Below, one piece after another: positions 1 to 11,828 of a stretch of 64,000 nucleotides of DNA. Source of the DNA: Amycolatopsis sp. CA-126428 (lineage in GTDB: Bacteria > Actinomycetota > Actinomycetes > Mycobacteriales > Pseudonocardiaceae). Each line of letters opens with the position of its first letter. Position 1 is the first letter of the stretch. The stretch spans positions 372,001 to 436,000 of the forward strand of contig NZ_PPHF01000030.1 in assembly GCF_002904335.1 (NCBI RefSeq). Reading direction: 5' to 3'. The notes beneath the pieces are model-generated. The model did not search any database. It worked only from the letters and a program-made list of their open reading frames with translations, and was not told the DNA's origin. The position numbers and the translations under genes are program-made.

Positions 1-718
1 GGTGCAGCAGCCGGAGGTGGCGTTCCCGCAGGGCGGTGCCCGGGTCGGCGCCGAGGGCGTCGGCCAGCGTCCGGCGGACCCGCTCGTAGACGGTCAGCGC
101 TTCGGCCTGACGTCCCTGCGCGGCCAGGGCGTCCATCAGCAGGGCCGCCGCCCGTTCGTGCGCCGGGTGCTCGGCCAGCAGCGCGGTCAGCCGGGCGGCG
201 GCCGGCTCGGCGCGTCCCAGCGACAACTCGGCTTCGGCGAGGTCGGCGACGGCCTCGATCGACAGCCGGGCCAGCCGGGTCGCGACCGCCGGGGCGACGG
301 CGGCGATCAGCGCGGGCTCGCCCCACAAGGCCACCGCCTCGGCGAGGGCCGCGCTCGCGGCTTCGGCGTCCCCGGCCCGCAGCCGCTCCCGGCCGGCCGC
401 GGTGAGCTGCTCGAAGCGCAGGGCGTCCACGTCGGCCACCGCCAGCCGGTAGCCGCCCGCGATCTGCACGAGCAGGCCGTCGGCCGGGGCGAGGGCGCGG
501 CGCAGCCGGGAAACGAGGGTCTGCAGGGCGGAGGCGGTGCCGGACGGCGGTTCGTCGCCCCACACCGCGTCGACCAGCACGCCCGGCTCGACCGCGCGGC
601 CCCCGGCGAGCGCCAGCCGGACGAGCAGCGCCTGCAACCGCGCGCCCGGGACGGGCAGGACCGTTTCGCCCCGGGACACCTGGAACGTGCCCAGCAGCGT
701 GATGCGAAGCCCGTCCAT
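1..718 (-). CDS. SARP/AfsR-family transcriptional activator, truncated by the window edge
   Basis: About 239 residues are visible from an ATG at 718; the 3' end lies beyond position 1. The first ~95 residues form an OmpR-type winged helix (starts MDGLRITLLGTFQVSRG, with the DAVWGDEPPS and LQTLVSRLRRAL stretches typical of SARPs). The rest is an all-helical bacterial transcriptional activator (BTAD) region. SARPs bind direct repeats near -35 regions of antibiotic or other pathway promoters. It is divergent from the SGNH esterase. Whether an ATPase or TPR part follows cannot be seen, so it could be a small SARP or a large AfsR-type protein. Confidence 0.85.
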   Translation of the reverse strand, partial: MDGLRITLLGTFQVSRGETVLPVPGARLQALLVRLALAGGRAVEPGVLVDAVWGDEPPSGTASALQTLVSRLRRALAPADGLLVQIAGGYRLAVADVDALRFEQLTAAGRERLRAGDAEAASAALAEAVALWGEPALIAAVAPAVATRLARLSIEAVADLAEAELSLGRAEPAAARLTALLAEHPAHERAAALLMDALAAQGRQAEALTVYERVRRTLADALGADPGTALRERHLRLLH

Positions 719-843
719 GCCCCGATCTTCGCGCGCCCGGCCTCGTGGCCTCAACGAGGGCGGTGCGTGTGAGCGCGGTGTGCGTCCCGTGTGCGCGACC
801 CCCCGCAGCCTTCGGAGGTCAGCACGACCACGGGAGGCAACAG

Positions 844-2010
844 ATGACCGACACGAACACCGGCTGGGTCCGCAGCTGGGGCGCCTCGCCCCAATCGCCG
901 TACGGCGGGCTGGGCTCGCTCGACGACCACCCGCCCTTCGCCGACGTGACGCTCCGCCAGGTGGTGCGCCTCAGCGGCGGCGGACGCCGGGTGCGCGTCC
1001 GCTTCACCAACGAGTTCGGGACCGCGCCCGTCACCATCGGCGCGGCGCGAGTGGGCCTCGCGGTGCCCGGCGGCGGCGTGCGGGACGGGCGCGTGCTGAC
1101 GTTCTCCGGTGCCACCTCCGTCACCATTCCGACGGGCGCACCGATGCTGAGCGATCCGGTGGACCTGCCCGCGGCGGCGTTGACCGAGCTGTCCGTCAGC
1201 CTCTACCTGCCCGAGCGCGTGGACACCTGTACGTGCCACGAACCCGTCTTCGACACCGGCTGGACGATCCCGGGTGACGCCGTCGCGGCTTCGTTGCTGC
1301 CGACGGACGCCACGGTCCTGCCGGTGCGGGCGCTCATCTCCGCGGTCGACGTGGTCCCCGACGCCCCGGCCTCGGCCGTCGTCGTGGTCGGCGACTCGCG
1401 CACCGACGGCGCGGGGTCCACTCCGGACACCCACCACAGCTGGCCGGAGCTGCTGGCCGCGCGGGGCGCGGGTTTCGTCGTCAACCAGGGCATCAGCGGC
1501 AACCGGCTGCTCAACGAAGGCATCGGGGCCGCGGTCCTGGCCCGCTTCGACCGGGACGTGCTGGCGACGCCGGGCCTCGGCGGCGTCGTGTTGTCCGTGG
1601 GTGGCAACGACCTCGCCATCTCCTTCGCCCCGCGCGACGACGGTCCGCTGGCCGACTTCCTGAAGGTGTTCCCCGGCGCACCGGTGACGACGGACGACGT
1701 CATCGCCGGCTACCGGCAGCTGGCGACGCGGGCGCGTGAACGCGGGGTGCGGGTCTACGCCACCACGATCGCGCCCTTCGAAGGCGCCGACGCCTTCACC
1801 CCGGGGTGCGAGGCCGCACGCCAGATGGTGAACGAGTGGATCCGCACCGGCGGCGAGTTCGACGCGGTGCTGGACTTCGACGCCGTCTGGCGCGACCCGG
1901 ACCACCCCAGCCGGATCCGGGAGGATTTCCACTCCGGCGACCACCTGCACGGCAGTGACGCGGGCTACCGCGCACTGGCCGACTCGATCGACCTGGCGCT
2001 GTTCAGCTGA
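844..2010 (+). CDS. SGNH/GDSL-family esterase
   Basis: 388 residues. ATG 844 was chosen over an upstream in-frame start because GGGAGG lies just before it. All four SGNH blocks are visible: VVVGDSRTDG (nucleophile Ser), NQGISGNRLL (Gly), SVGGNDL (Asn) and, near the C-terminus, FHSGDHLHGSDAGY (catalytic Asp and His). Such enzymes hydrolyse esters of lipids or acetylated sugars. An N-terminal beta-rich region of about 170 residues precedes the hydrolase fold. No signal peptide is apparent, so a cytoplasmic location is inferred, although many relatives are secreted. Substrate unknown. Confidence 0.85.
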   Translation: MTDTNTGWVRSWGASPQSPYGGLGSLDDHPPFADVTLRQVVRLSGGGRRVRVRFTNEFGTAPVTIGAARVGLAVPGGGVRDGRVLTFSGATSVTIPTGAPMLSDPVDLPAAALTELSVSLYLPERVDTCTCHEPVFDTGWTIPGDAVAASLLPTDATVLPVRALISAVDVVPDAPASAVVVVGDSRTDGAGSTPDTHHSWPELLAARGAGFVVNQGISGNRLLNEGIGAAVLARFDRDVLATPGLGGVVLSVGGNDLAISFAPRDDGPLADFLKVFPGAPVTTDDVIAGYRQLATRARERGVRVYATTIAPFEGADAFTPGCEAARQMVNEWIRTGGEFDAVLDFDAVWRDPDHPSRIREDFHSGDHLHGSDAGYRALADSIDLALFS

Positions 2011-2077
2011 TCCCGACCCGGCGGCGATCTCCGGAAAACCGGGACGCCGGCCGGGTGAACGCGGTCACCATGGCGGG

Positions 2078-4510
2078 ATGGCGTTCACCGAACCCCCCGA
2101 CCCCGGTCAGGCACGCACGCTGGCCGAGCTCATCGCGCAGCTGCGGCTGCTCAAGGCGTGGGCGGGCGGCCCGTCGTACGCGCAGATCGCCGAGCGCGTC
2201 AACCGGCTCTGGACGGCCGCCGGGCGGCCGCCCGGCGAGCGGACCGCCCGCACGACCGTCGCCGACTGCTTCAAGACCGGCCGGGCGCGGCCCAACACCG
2301 ATCTGCTGCTGGCCGTCGTCGAGGTGCTGCACCCGGACCCGGGTTACGTCGCCGACTGGCAGCACGTGCTGCGGGTGGTCCGCGGCCGCGCGGAGGCGGC
2401 GACCTTCGTGCAGGCGCAGCTCGGCCTGCCGGAGGCGGTCGCGCACTTCACCGGCCGCGTGGCGGAACTCGCGCGGCTGGGTGCGGTGCTCGGCGACGGC
2501 GCGGGCGGGCGGGTGGCGGTGATCGCGGGCATGGCCGGGGTCGGCAAGACCGGGCTGGCCGTCCAGGCCGGCCACGAGCTCCTGCGCACGGGCCGCTGCG
2601 CAGGAGCGCTGTTCGTGAACCTGCGCGGGTTCGACCCCGACCCCGGCCGGCCGCCGGTCGATCCGGCCGCCGCGCTCGACTCCTTCCTGCGGCTGCTCGG
2701 CGTGCCCGGGCACGCCATCCCCGCCGACCTGGCCGGCAAGACGCGGGTCTACCAGGAGCGATCGGCCGGGCGGCGCCTGCTGGTCGTCCTCGACAACGCG
2801 GGCAGCGAGGAGCAGATCCGCCCCCTGCTGCCCGGCGAGCGGGGCGGCCCGGTGCTCGTCACCAGCCGCCTGGCGTTCGCCGGGCCGGCCGGGGCCACGC
2901 CGGTGCCCTTGGACGTGCTGAGCCCGGACGACGCGCTCGCGTACCTGCGGCGCACCGTCGGCGCGGAGCGGGTCGACCAGGCGCCCGCCGTGGCCCGGCG
3001 GATCACCGCCGAACTCGGCCGGCTGCCGCTCGCGCTGAGCCTCGCCGCGCTGTGGATGACCGCGCCGGCCCACCGGCCGTGGCTGCTGGCCGACCACCTC
3101 GAGCGGCTCGAGCAGCGGCGCGCGCACCTGCGGCTCGACAACGCCGTGGACGCGTCGATCAGCCTGTCCTACGACCAGCTCGCCGAGCCGGAGCGGCGGG
3201 CCTTGCGGCTGCTCGCGCTGCACCCGGGTGCGGACCTGGACGCCTACGGCATCGCCGCGCTCGCCGGTACCGGCCTGGCGGAGGCGACCCGGATCGTCAA
3301 CCGGCTCGTCACCGCGCACCTGGTGCGGCGCGGCGAAGGGGGCCGGTTCGAGCTGCACGACCTCATCCGCGCGTTCGGGATGGCGCGGGCCGAGGACGAG
3401 GACGCCCCCGCCGGCCGGAAGGCCGCGCTGACGAGGTTGCTCGACTACTACGCCTTCGCCACGGCCACCGCGATGGACCAGTACGCGCCGCGGATGCGGG
3501 CCTACCGGCCGCGCGTCCCCGACCCCGGCCTGCCGATCCCGCCGCTGACCGATCGCGAGCCGGCGACCGCGTGGCTGGACGCCGAACGCGCCAACCTCGT
3601 CGGCGCCGGTGTCCACGGGGTGCCGTCCGGCCACGCGGGTCTGCTGTCGCGGCTGCTGTTCCGGTACCTGCAGACCGGCGGCTACATCAGCGAAGCGCTG
3701 GTCCTGCACGCGAGTGGGGCGGAATCGGCCGGCCCGGCCGCCCGCGGGCACGCGCTGGTGAGCCTCGCGGCCACGCACAGCCAGGTCGGCCGCTACGAGG
3801 TGGCGACGCGGTACGCCGAGGAGGCGCTGGACTGCCTCCGCGGTGCCGGAGACCGCTCCGGCGAGTGCCGGGCGCTCGGCACGCTCGGCGCGATCGCGTC
3901 CTGGAACGCCGACTTCGTGCGGTCGGCGGGGTTCCTGCGGGAGGCGTTGACGCTGGCCCGCGAGCTCCGCGACCGGGCCGGGGAACGGACCGCGCTGACC
4001 AACCTCGGTTTCGTCTACGGCCGGCTGGGCTGGTACGCCGAGGCGCTGGAGATCCACCGGAAAGCGCTGGCCATCGACCAGCAGACCGGCGATCTCTGCG
4101 ACACGGGACGCACCCTGCTCAACATCGGCGACACGCACCTGCGTTCGGGCGATCCCGCGCAGGCCTGCGGCTACTTCCGCCGCGCCACGGCGATCGCCGA
4201 GCAGGCGGGCGACCGCGACCTCCACGTGGAAGCGCTGCTGTGCCTCGCGGACGCGTCGATGGAACTGGGCCGGACGGAGCACGCGCGGACGACGCACGAG
4301 TGTGCGCTGGCCATCGCGGTGGAGCTGGGGAGCCTGCACGCGGCGGCCCGGGCGCACACGGGCCTGGCCCGGGCGCTGACCGCCTTGGGGGATCCGGAGG
4401 GCGCCCGGCCGCACTGGCTCGCGGCCCGGGAGCACCACCGGGAGCTGGGGCTGCCGGAATCGGCGGAGATCGCCGCGGGAGTGGAGTGCTCGGTGGCGGC
4501 CGGCGGGTGA
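2078..4510 (+). CDS. AfsR-like regulator: HTH, NB-ARC ATPase, TPR
   Basis: 810 residues. An N-terminal helix-turn-helix (about 10-75, around SYAQIAERVNRLW and DCFKTGRARPN) is followed by an STAND/NB-ARC ATPase with P-loop GMAGVGKT (about 151-158), kinase-2 motif LLVVLDNAG and the GLPLAL-like element LGRLPLALSLAAL. The C-terminal ~330 residues are TPR repeats (for example TALTNLGFVYGRLGWYAEALEIHRKALAI). Proteins of this build are ATP-gated transcription regulators. It lies 219 nt upstream of the six-cysteine peptide cassette on the same strand, so it is the natural candidate regulator (inference). The start is uncertain because the Shine-Dalgarno signal is weak. The last codons are partly repeated downstream at 4547-4603. 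Confidence 0.85.
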   Translation: MAFTEPPDPGQARTLAELIAQLRLLKAWAGGPSYAQIAERVNRLWTAAGRPPGERTARTTVADCFKTGRARPNTDLLLAVVEVLHPDPGYVADWQHVLRVVRGRAEAATFVQAQLGLPEAVAHFTGRVAELARLGAVLGDGAGGRVAVIAGMAGVGKTGLAVQAGHELLRTGRCAGALFVNLRGFDPDPGRPPVDPAAALDSFLRLLGVPGHAIPADLAGKTRVYQERSAGRRLLVVLDNAGSEEQIRPLLPGERGGPVLVTSRLAFAGPAGATPVPLDVLSPDDALAYLRRTVGAERVDQAPAVARRITAELGRLPLALSLAALWMTAPAHRPWLLADHLERLEQRRAHLRLDNAVDASISLSYDQLAEPERRALRLLALHPGADLDAYGIAALAGTGLAEATRIVNRLVTAHLVRRGEGGRFELHDLIRAFGMARAEDEDAPAGRKAALTRLLDYYAFATATAMDQYAPRMRAYRPRVPDPGLPIPPLTDREPATAWLDAERANLVGAGVHGVPSGHAGLLSRLLFRYLQTGGYISEALVLHASGAESAGPAARGHALVSLAATHSQVGRYEVATRYAEEALDCLRGAGDRSGECRALGTLGAIASWNADFVRSAGFLREALTLARELRDRAGERTALTNLGFVYGRLGWYAEALEIHRKALAIDQQTGDLCDTGRTLLNIGDTHLRSGDPAQACGYFRRATAIAEQAGDRDLHVEALLCLADASMELGRTEHARTTHECALAIAVELGSLHAAARAHTGLARALTALGDPEGARPHWLAAREHHRELGLPESAEIAAGVECSVAAGG

Positions 4511-4603
4511 CGGGGCCGCGGAATGGGTGGCGGGCGCGGGCGGGGCCTGCCGGAATCGACGGATATCCCCGCAGGTGCGGGCTGTTCCGTGGCCGCCGGG
4601 CCG
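4451..4603 (+). repeat. Degenerate direct duplication of the NB-ARC/TPR gene's 3' end
   Basis: The segment 4451-4507, encoding the C-terminal LPESAEIAAGVECSVAAG, recurs 96 nt downstream at 4547-4603 as LPESTDIPAGAGCSVAAG. By hand alignment 43 of 57 bases match, and about five of the differences are synonymous in that frame. The second copy is in the same frame as the small peptide ORF at 4730. It looks like a relic of a local duplication or of a formerly longer coding region. Confidence 0.6.
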
Positions 4604-4729
4604 AGCCGGCGTCCGGGTTCGTCCGGGATTGCTGCCCGCGGACGCACCGGCCGCGATGCTCGCAGCCGGTGCGGGATCGCGGTAGCGCGTCCCACACCGC
4701 GGACACACTCACCGTCGAAGGGAAAAACC

Positions 4730-4897
4730 ATGGGGCGCCTGATCGACCGCGTGCTGAACCGGGTGGTGCCCACTGCGAAGGCCTCCGCCTGCAGTGGCCT
4801 GTACTTCTGCAACGCCGCGGGCCACCCCGGCTACTGGTACCGGTTCTGCTGCCCGCAGACCGGTTGCGAGTGGTCCAAGGTCCGCAGCAGCTGCTGA
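4730..4897 (+). CDS. Six-cysteine peptide precursor (putative exported disulfide-rich peptide)
   Basis: 55 residues from ATG 4730, with GAAGGGA before it. Residues 1-20 (MGRLIDRVLNRVVPTAKASA) form a short amphipathic leader without a Sec-type hydrophobic core, ending in an Ala-Ser-Ala signal-peptidase motif. Residues 21-55 carry all six cysteines (21, 27, 40, 41, 46, 55) plus Trp36, Trp48 and five aromatic Tyr/Phe residues. Cleavage after Ala20 would release a 35-residue peptide with Cys at both ends. It is followed by genes for redox, export and signal-peptidase proteins, which gives the strongest clue to its role. I do not recognise the family. Bacteriocin, signal or enzyme-subunit-like peptide are all possible. 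Confidence 0.7.
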   Translation: MGRLIDRVLNRVVPTAKASACSGLYFCNAAGHPGYWYRFCCPQTGCEWSKVRSSC

Positions 4898-4967
4898 TCC
4901 GGTCCGAGCGTGCCGGGTGGTGTCCGCCGCCTTCCCCGCGGACACCACCCGGTGTGGATGGAGTGCC

Positions 4968-5468
4968 ATGGAGTACCTGCGGGCCGCCGGCGCGGCGTTG
5001 ATCGCCGTGGTGTTCGCCGCTTCGGCGTTCTCGAAGCTGCGGGACTTCCGCGGGTTCGCGCGCTCGGTGCCCGCGCTGGTGCCGATGCCCGCGAAGTGGG
5101 TCATGCCGGTGTCGGTGGCCGTCGTGGTCACGGAACTCACTTCCGCGGTCCTCGTGCTGGTCACCCCGACGGCCGGCTTCGTCCTCGCCTCGGCGTTGCT
5201 GCTGGCCTTCACCGCCGCCATCGCCGCTTCCCTGCGACGCGGGCGGCGTGCCCCCTGCCGCTGCTTCGGCGCGACCGAAACCCCGATCGGCCCGCGCCAC
5301 CTGGCCCGCAACACCCTGCTGATCTGCTTCGCCGTCCTCGGTGCGCTCGCGCCGGAGCACCAGCCGCCCGTCGCGGGGGCCGCCATCGCCTTCGCCGCCG
5401 GCGTGGTGGTGGCCGTGCTCGTCATCGCCATGGACGACATCGCCGTCGTGTTCGCAAGGAGTTCCTGA
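4968..5468 (+). CDS. MauE/DoxX-type membrane redox protein
   Basis: 166 residues; ATG 4968 preceded by GGATGGAG. There are four predicted membrane helices (about 5-22, 45-65, 68-88, 115-155) and a PCRCFG motif at about residue 96-101, the vicinal CxCFG signature of MauE proteins. In methylotrophs MauE works with MauD in forming the disulfides of the methylamine dehydrogenase small subunit (established). Here no amine dehydrogenase is present, and the obvious client is the six-cysteine peptide encoded 70 nt upstream. Its stop overlaps the start of the next gene (TGATG), indicating translational coupling. Confidence 0.8.
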   Translation: MEYLRAAGAALIAVVFAASAFSKLRDFRGFARSVPALVPMPAKWVMPVSVAVVVTELTSAVLVLVTPTAGFVLASALLLAFTAAIAASLRRGRRAPCRCFGATETPIGPRHLARNTLLICFAVLGALAPEHQPPVAGAAIAFAAGVVVAVLVIAMDDIAVVFARSS

Positions 5469-5971
5469 TGCCTTACGTCGTCGCCACCCTGGTGCTGCTG
5501 GGCCTGATGTGCCTGCTGAACCTGCTCCTGACCGTCGGGATCCTGCGCCGGATGCGGGCCCAGCCGGCCGGGATTTCCGAGCCGCCCTTCGTGCTGCGCC
5601 CCGGTTCGGCGATCGGCGAGTTCGCCGTCACCACGACCGCTGGCGAGCCGCTCACCCTCGCTGGGCTCGACGGCACGGTGGCGTTCTTCTCCGCCGACTG
5701 CGCCGCGTGCCACGAGACCCTGCCGGACTTCCTCGCCTACGCCCGCGCCCAGGGCCGCGACAACGTCTTCGCCGTCTTCGGCGGCGACGAACCGGACACC
5801 GTGCGCGCGCTCGCCGAAGTCGCCCACGTGGTGACGGCCGAACTCGACGGCGGCCCGGTCGCCGCCGCGTTCCGCAACACCTGGACGCCCGCGTTGTACG
5901 TGGTGGCGGACGGGCGGGTGACCGCGACCGCCGGCCGCGTGCACGAACTGCCCGTGCCCGCCGGCCGGTGA
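5468..5971 (+). CDS. Membrane-anchored thioredoxin-like (TlpA/MauD-type) protein
   Basis: 167 residues. One N-terminal membrane anchor (about 4-26) is followed by a thioredoxin-fold domain with the redox pair Cys78-Ala-Ala-Cys81 in FFSADCAACHETLP and a cis-Pro-like NTWTPALYVV segment near residue 140. The domain should face the outside of the membrane. Paired with the preceding MauE-type protein it resembles the MauE-MauD couple that oxidises or isomerises cysteines of an exported small protein. The start overlaps the upstream stop by 1 nt, and the stop overlaps the GTG of the ABC transporter gene by 3 nt. Confidence 0.8.
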   Translation: MPYVVATLVLLGLMCLLNLLLTVGILRRMRAQPAGISEPPFVLRPGSAIGEFAVTTTAGEPLTLAGLDGTVAFFSADCAACHETLPDFLAYARAQGRDNVFAVFGGDEPDTVRALAEVAHVVTAELDGGPVAAAFRNTWTPALYVVADGRVTATAGRVHELPVPAGR

Positions 5972-7782
5972 CCGTGGGCGAACCGGGCCGCCGGATCGGC
6001 GCGGGCGAGGTCCGGGCGGCGGGCGCGGCCGCCGCCCGGCTGCTCTGGCGGTCCGGTCCGGCCCGGCTGCTGGGACTCGTGGCCATGACGGCGGCCGCGG
6101 CCACCGCCCCGATCGCCGCCGCCTGGCTGACCAAGCTCGTCCTCGACCGGCTCGTCGAGCGCACCGGCGCGGTCGGCGGCCTCGCCGTGGCGCTGGTGCT
6201 GACCGGGCTCGCCGTCGCCGCGCTGCCGGTGGTCGTCCACTACGTCCGCGCGCAGATCGGCCGCGCGGCGAGCACGGTCGCCACCGACCGGCTGTTCGCC
6301 GCGCTGGGCCGCCAGGTCGGGTTGCGCACCTTCGAAAACCCGGCCTACCAGGACCGGCTGCGGCTGGCCCAGGAAAGCTGCGGCCGGATGCCGGAAATCG
6401 TCGACGGCGTCGGCGGCACGCTCAGCGGAACGCTTTCCCTGGCCGGGTTCCTCGGCTCGCTGCTCCTGCTGAGCCCGGCGATGACCGGCGTCGTGCTGGC
6501 CGCCGCGATCCCCGCCCTGCTCGCCGAGCTGCTGCTGGCCCGGCGCCGAGCCGCGGTGGAGTGGCGCATCGAGCGGTTCACCCGGCGCGAGTTCTTCTAC
6601 AGCCAGCTGCTCACCGGCATCCCGGCCGCGTCCGAAATCCGGCTGTTCGGCATCGGGGCGTTCCTGCGCGCGCGGCTGATGGAGGAGCGCCGCAGCGCCA
6701 ACGAAGCCCAGCGCCGCATGGACGAACGGGAGCTGTGGACCATGGGCGGGCTGACGGCGCTGAGCGCGGCCGTCGCCGGGGCGGGGCTCTGGTGGGCGAT
6801 CACGTCGGCGCGTGCCGGGTCGCTCAGCGCGGGTGACGTCTCGATGTTCGTGGCCGCCGTCGCCGGGGTGCAGGCCGCGCTGGGCACGCTGGCGTCGTCG
6901 ATCGCCAACGGGCAGGCCCGGCTGCTGTCGTTCGCGCACTACGTCGCCGTGGTCCGCGCGGAACCCGATCTGCCGAGCGGGTCCCGCGACACCGTTCCCG
7001 CGCTGCGGCGGGGGATCGAGCTGCGTGACGTCTGGTTCCGGTACAGCGACGACCACCCGTGGGTGCTGCGCGGGGTCGACCTCACCATCCCGCACGGCGC
7101 CGCGGTCGCCCTCGTCGGTCTCAACGGCGCGGGCAAGAGCACGCTCGTCAAGCTGTTGTGCCGCATGTACGACCCGACGCGCGGGCAGATCCTCTGGGAC
7201 GGCGCCGACCTGCGCGACCTGCCGCCCGCCTCGCTGCGCGACCGGATCAGCGCCGTCTTCCAGGACCACATGAACTACGACATGACCGCGGCGGAGAACA
7301 TCGGGCTCGGCGAGCTGTCCGCGCTGGACGACCGGGCCCGGCTGGTGGCCGCCGCGACGCGGGCGGGCGCGCACGACCGCATCGCCGCGCTGCCCGAGGG
7401 GTACGACACGCCGCTCACCCGCATCTTCGAGATCGGCACCTCGGCCGGTGTGGTGCTGTCCGGCGGGCAGTGGCAGCGGCTCGCGCTGGCCCGCTCGCTC
7501 GTCCGGGAGGGCCGGGACCTGATGATCCTCGACGAACCGAGCTCCGGCCTCGACCCGGAGGCCGAACAGGAGGTGCACGCGCGCATCCGGGAGCACCGGG
7601 CGGGCCGGACGAGCCTGCTCATCTCGCACCGGCTGAGCGCGGTCCGCGACGCCGACCGCATCGCCGTCCTCGAGGACGGCCGCGTCACCGAGCTGGGCAC
7701 GCACGAGAGCCTGCTCGCCACCGGCGGTGGTTACGCACGCCTGTTCCGCCTGCAGGCGGACGGCTACCAGGCGGTGTCGTGA
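5968..7782 (+). CDS. ABC exporter, fused membrane and ATPase domains
   Basis: 604 residues from GTG 5968 (GTGA overlap with the thioredoxin-like gene). The N-terminal half has about six membrane helices (residues ~20-310). The C-terminal half is an ATPase with Walker A GLNGAGKST (~384-392), signature LSGGQWQRLALARSL (~497) and Walker B DLMILDEPSSGLDPE (~516). This is the half-transporter layout of peptide/lipid exporters that work as homodimers. It lacks the C39 peptidase domain seen in bacteriocin exporters, and a separate signal peptidase gene follows immediately. Proposed cargo: the six-cysteine peptide (inference from context). Confidence 0.9.
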   Translation: MTVGEPGRRIGAGEVRAAGAAAARLLWRSGPARLLGLVAMTAAAATAPIAAAWLTKLVLDRLVERTGAVGGLAVALVLTGLAVAALPVVVHYVRAQIGRAASTVATDRLFAALGRQVGLRTFENPAYQDRLRLAQESCGRMPEIVDGVGGTLSGTLSLAGFLGSLLLLSPAMTGVVLAAAIPALLAELLLARRRAAVEWRIERFTRREFFYSQLLTGIPAASEIRLFGIGAFLRARLMEERRSANEAQRRMDERELWTMGGLTALSAAVAGAGLWWAITSARAGSLSAGDVSMFVAAVAGVQAALGTLASSIANGQARLLSFAHYVAVVRAEPDLPSGSRDTVPALRRGIELRDVWFRYSDDHPWVLRGVDLTIPHGAAVALVGLNGAGKSTLVKLLCRMYDPTRGQILWDGADLRDLPPASLRDRISAVFQDHMNYDMTAAENIGLGELSALDDRARLVAAATRAGAHDRIAALPEGYDTPLTRIFEIGTSAGVVLSGGQWQRLALARSLVREGRDLMILDEPSSGLDPEAEQEVHARIREHRAGRTSLLISHRLSAVRDADRIAVLEDGRVTELGTHESLLATGGGYARLFRLQADGYQAVS

Positions 7783-8207
7783 AAGTTTTCCTCGGGCTAC
7801 TGGCTTTCGGTTTCTTCGCTGTCCGCTGCCGGCTGATCATGACCACAGTGGACGGTCCGAGCATGGAGCCGGCGTTGTCGTCCGGTGACCGGGTCCTGGT
7901 GCGCCGGACCCGCCGCCCGCGCCGCGGCCAGGTGGCCCTGCTGCGCTTCCCGCAGCTGCCGAGCGGGGCATCGACGGACCAGCTGCTCCTCAAGCGCGTG
8001 GTGGCGGTGGCGGGCGACCGCATCCCGCCGGACTGGGCCGCCCCGGACGTCCACGGCCTCGGCGGCGAGCTGGTCCCACCCGGCTGCGCCGTTGTCCTGG
8101 GCGACAACCGGCCGACCAGCTGGGATTCCCGGCACTACGGGTTCGTGCCGCGGGAGCGGATCGTCGGCGTGGTGGTCCGGCACGTGCCCCGCGGTCGTGA
8201 GTGGTAA
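7779..8207 (+). CDS. Minimal S26 signal peptidase
   Basis: 142 residues from GTG 7779 (GTGA overlap with the ABC gene). One N-terminal membrane segment is followed by the S26 core: catalytic Ser28 in GPSMEPAL, catalytic Lys72 in LLLKRVVAVAGD and box E GDNRPTSWDSRHYG. It is shorter than housekeeping type I signal peptidases and sits last in the peptide/redox/exporter cassette. A dedicated role cutting the precursor after Ala18-Ser19-Ala20 on the outer face is therefore likely (inference). The stop codon lies inside the palindrome at 8193-8240. Confidence 0.85.
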   Translation: MKVFLGLLAFGFFAVRCRLIMTTVDGPSMEPALSSGDRVLVRRTRRPRRGQVALLRFPQLPSGASTDQLLLKRVVAVAGDRIPPDWAAPDVHGLGGELVPPGCAVVLGDNRPTSWDSRHYGFVPRERIVGVVVRHVPRGREW

Positions 8208-8240
8208 GTCGGGTTCTAACCCGACTTACCACTCACGACC
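8193..8240. terminator. Large perfect palindrome between convergent genes, copy 1 of a repeated element
   Basis: Two 23-nt arms (8193-8215 and 8218-8240) are perfectly complementary around a 2-nt centre. The arms begin GGTCGTGAGTGGTAAGTCGG. The signal peptidase stop lies in the left arm and the enolase stop is 20 nt beyond the right arm, so it probably ends transcription from both sides. There is no T-tract. An almost identical element is at 38903-38948. Confidence 0.75.
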
Positions 8241-8259
8241 CGGCCGGGACGCGGTGGTT

Positions 8260-11794
<3,535 letters not shown>

Positions 11795-11828
11795 CGGGCC
11801 GGCTTCGATCGATCCGTGAGGGGGCACC

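Noticed and set aside
2003..4708. Very long open frames on the strand opposite the NB-ARC/TPR gene, and similar ones elsewhere (for example 26584-30135 and 38910-42632)
   Set aside because: Composition-driven shadow frames: Arg/Gly/Ala-rich, no domains, no ribosome sites, and they oppose genes with clear motifs.
4523..4729. Longer 124-residue version of the six-cysteine precursor starting at ATG 4523
   Set aside because: No ribosome-binding site, Arg/Pro/Ser-rich low-complexity filler, and a good Shine-Dalgarno exists at 4730; kept only as a possible relic.
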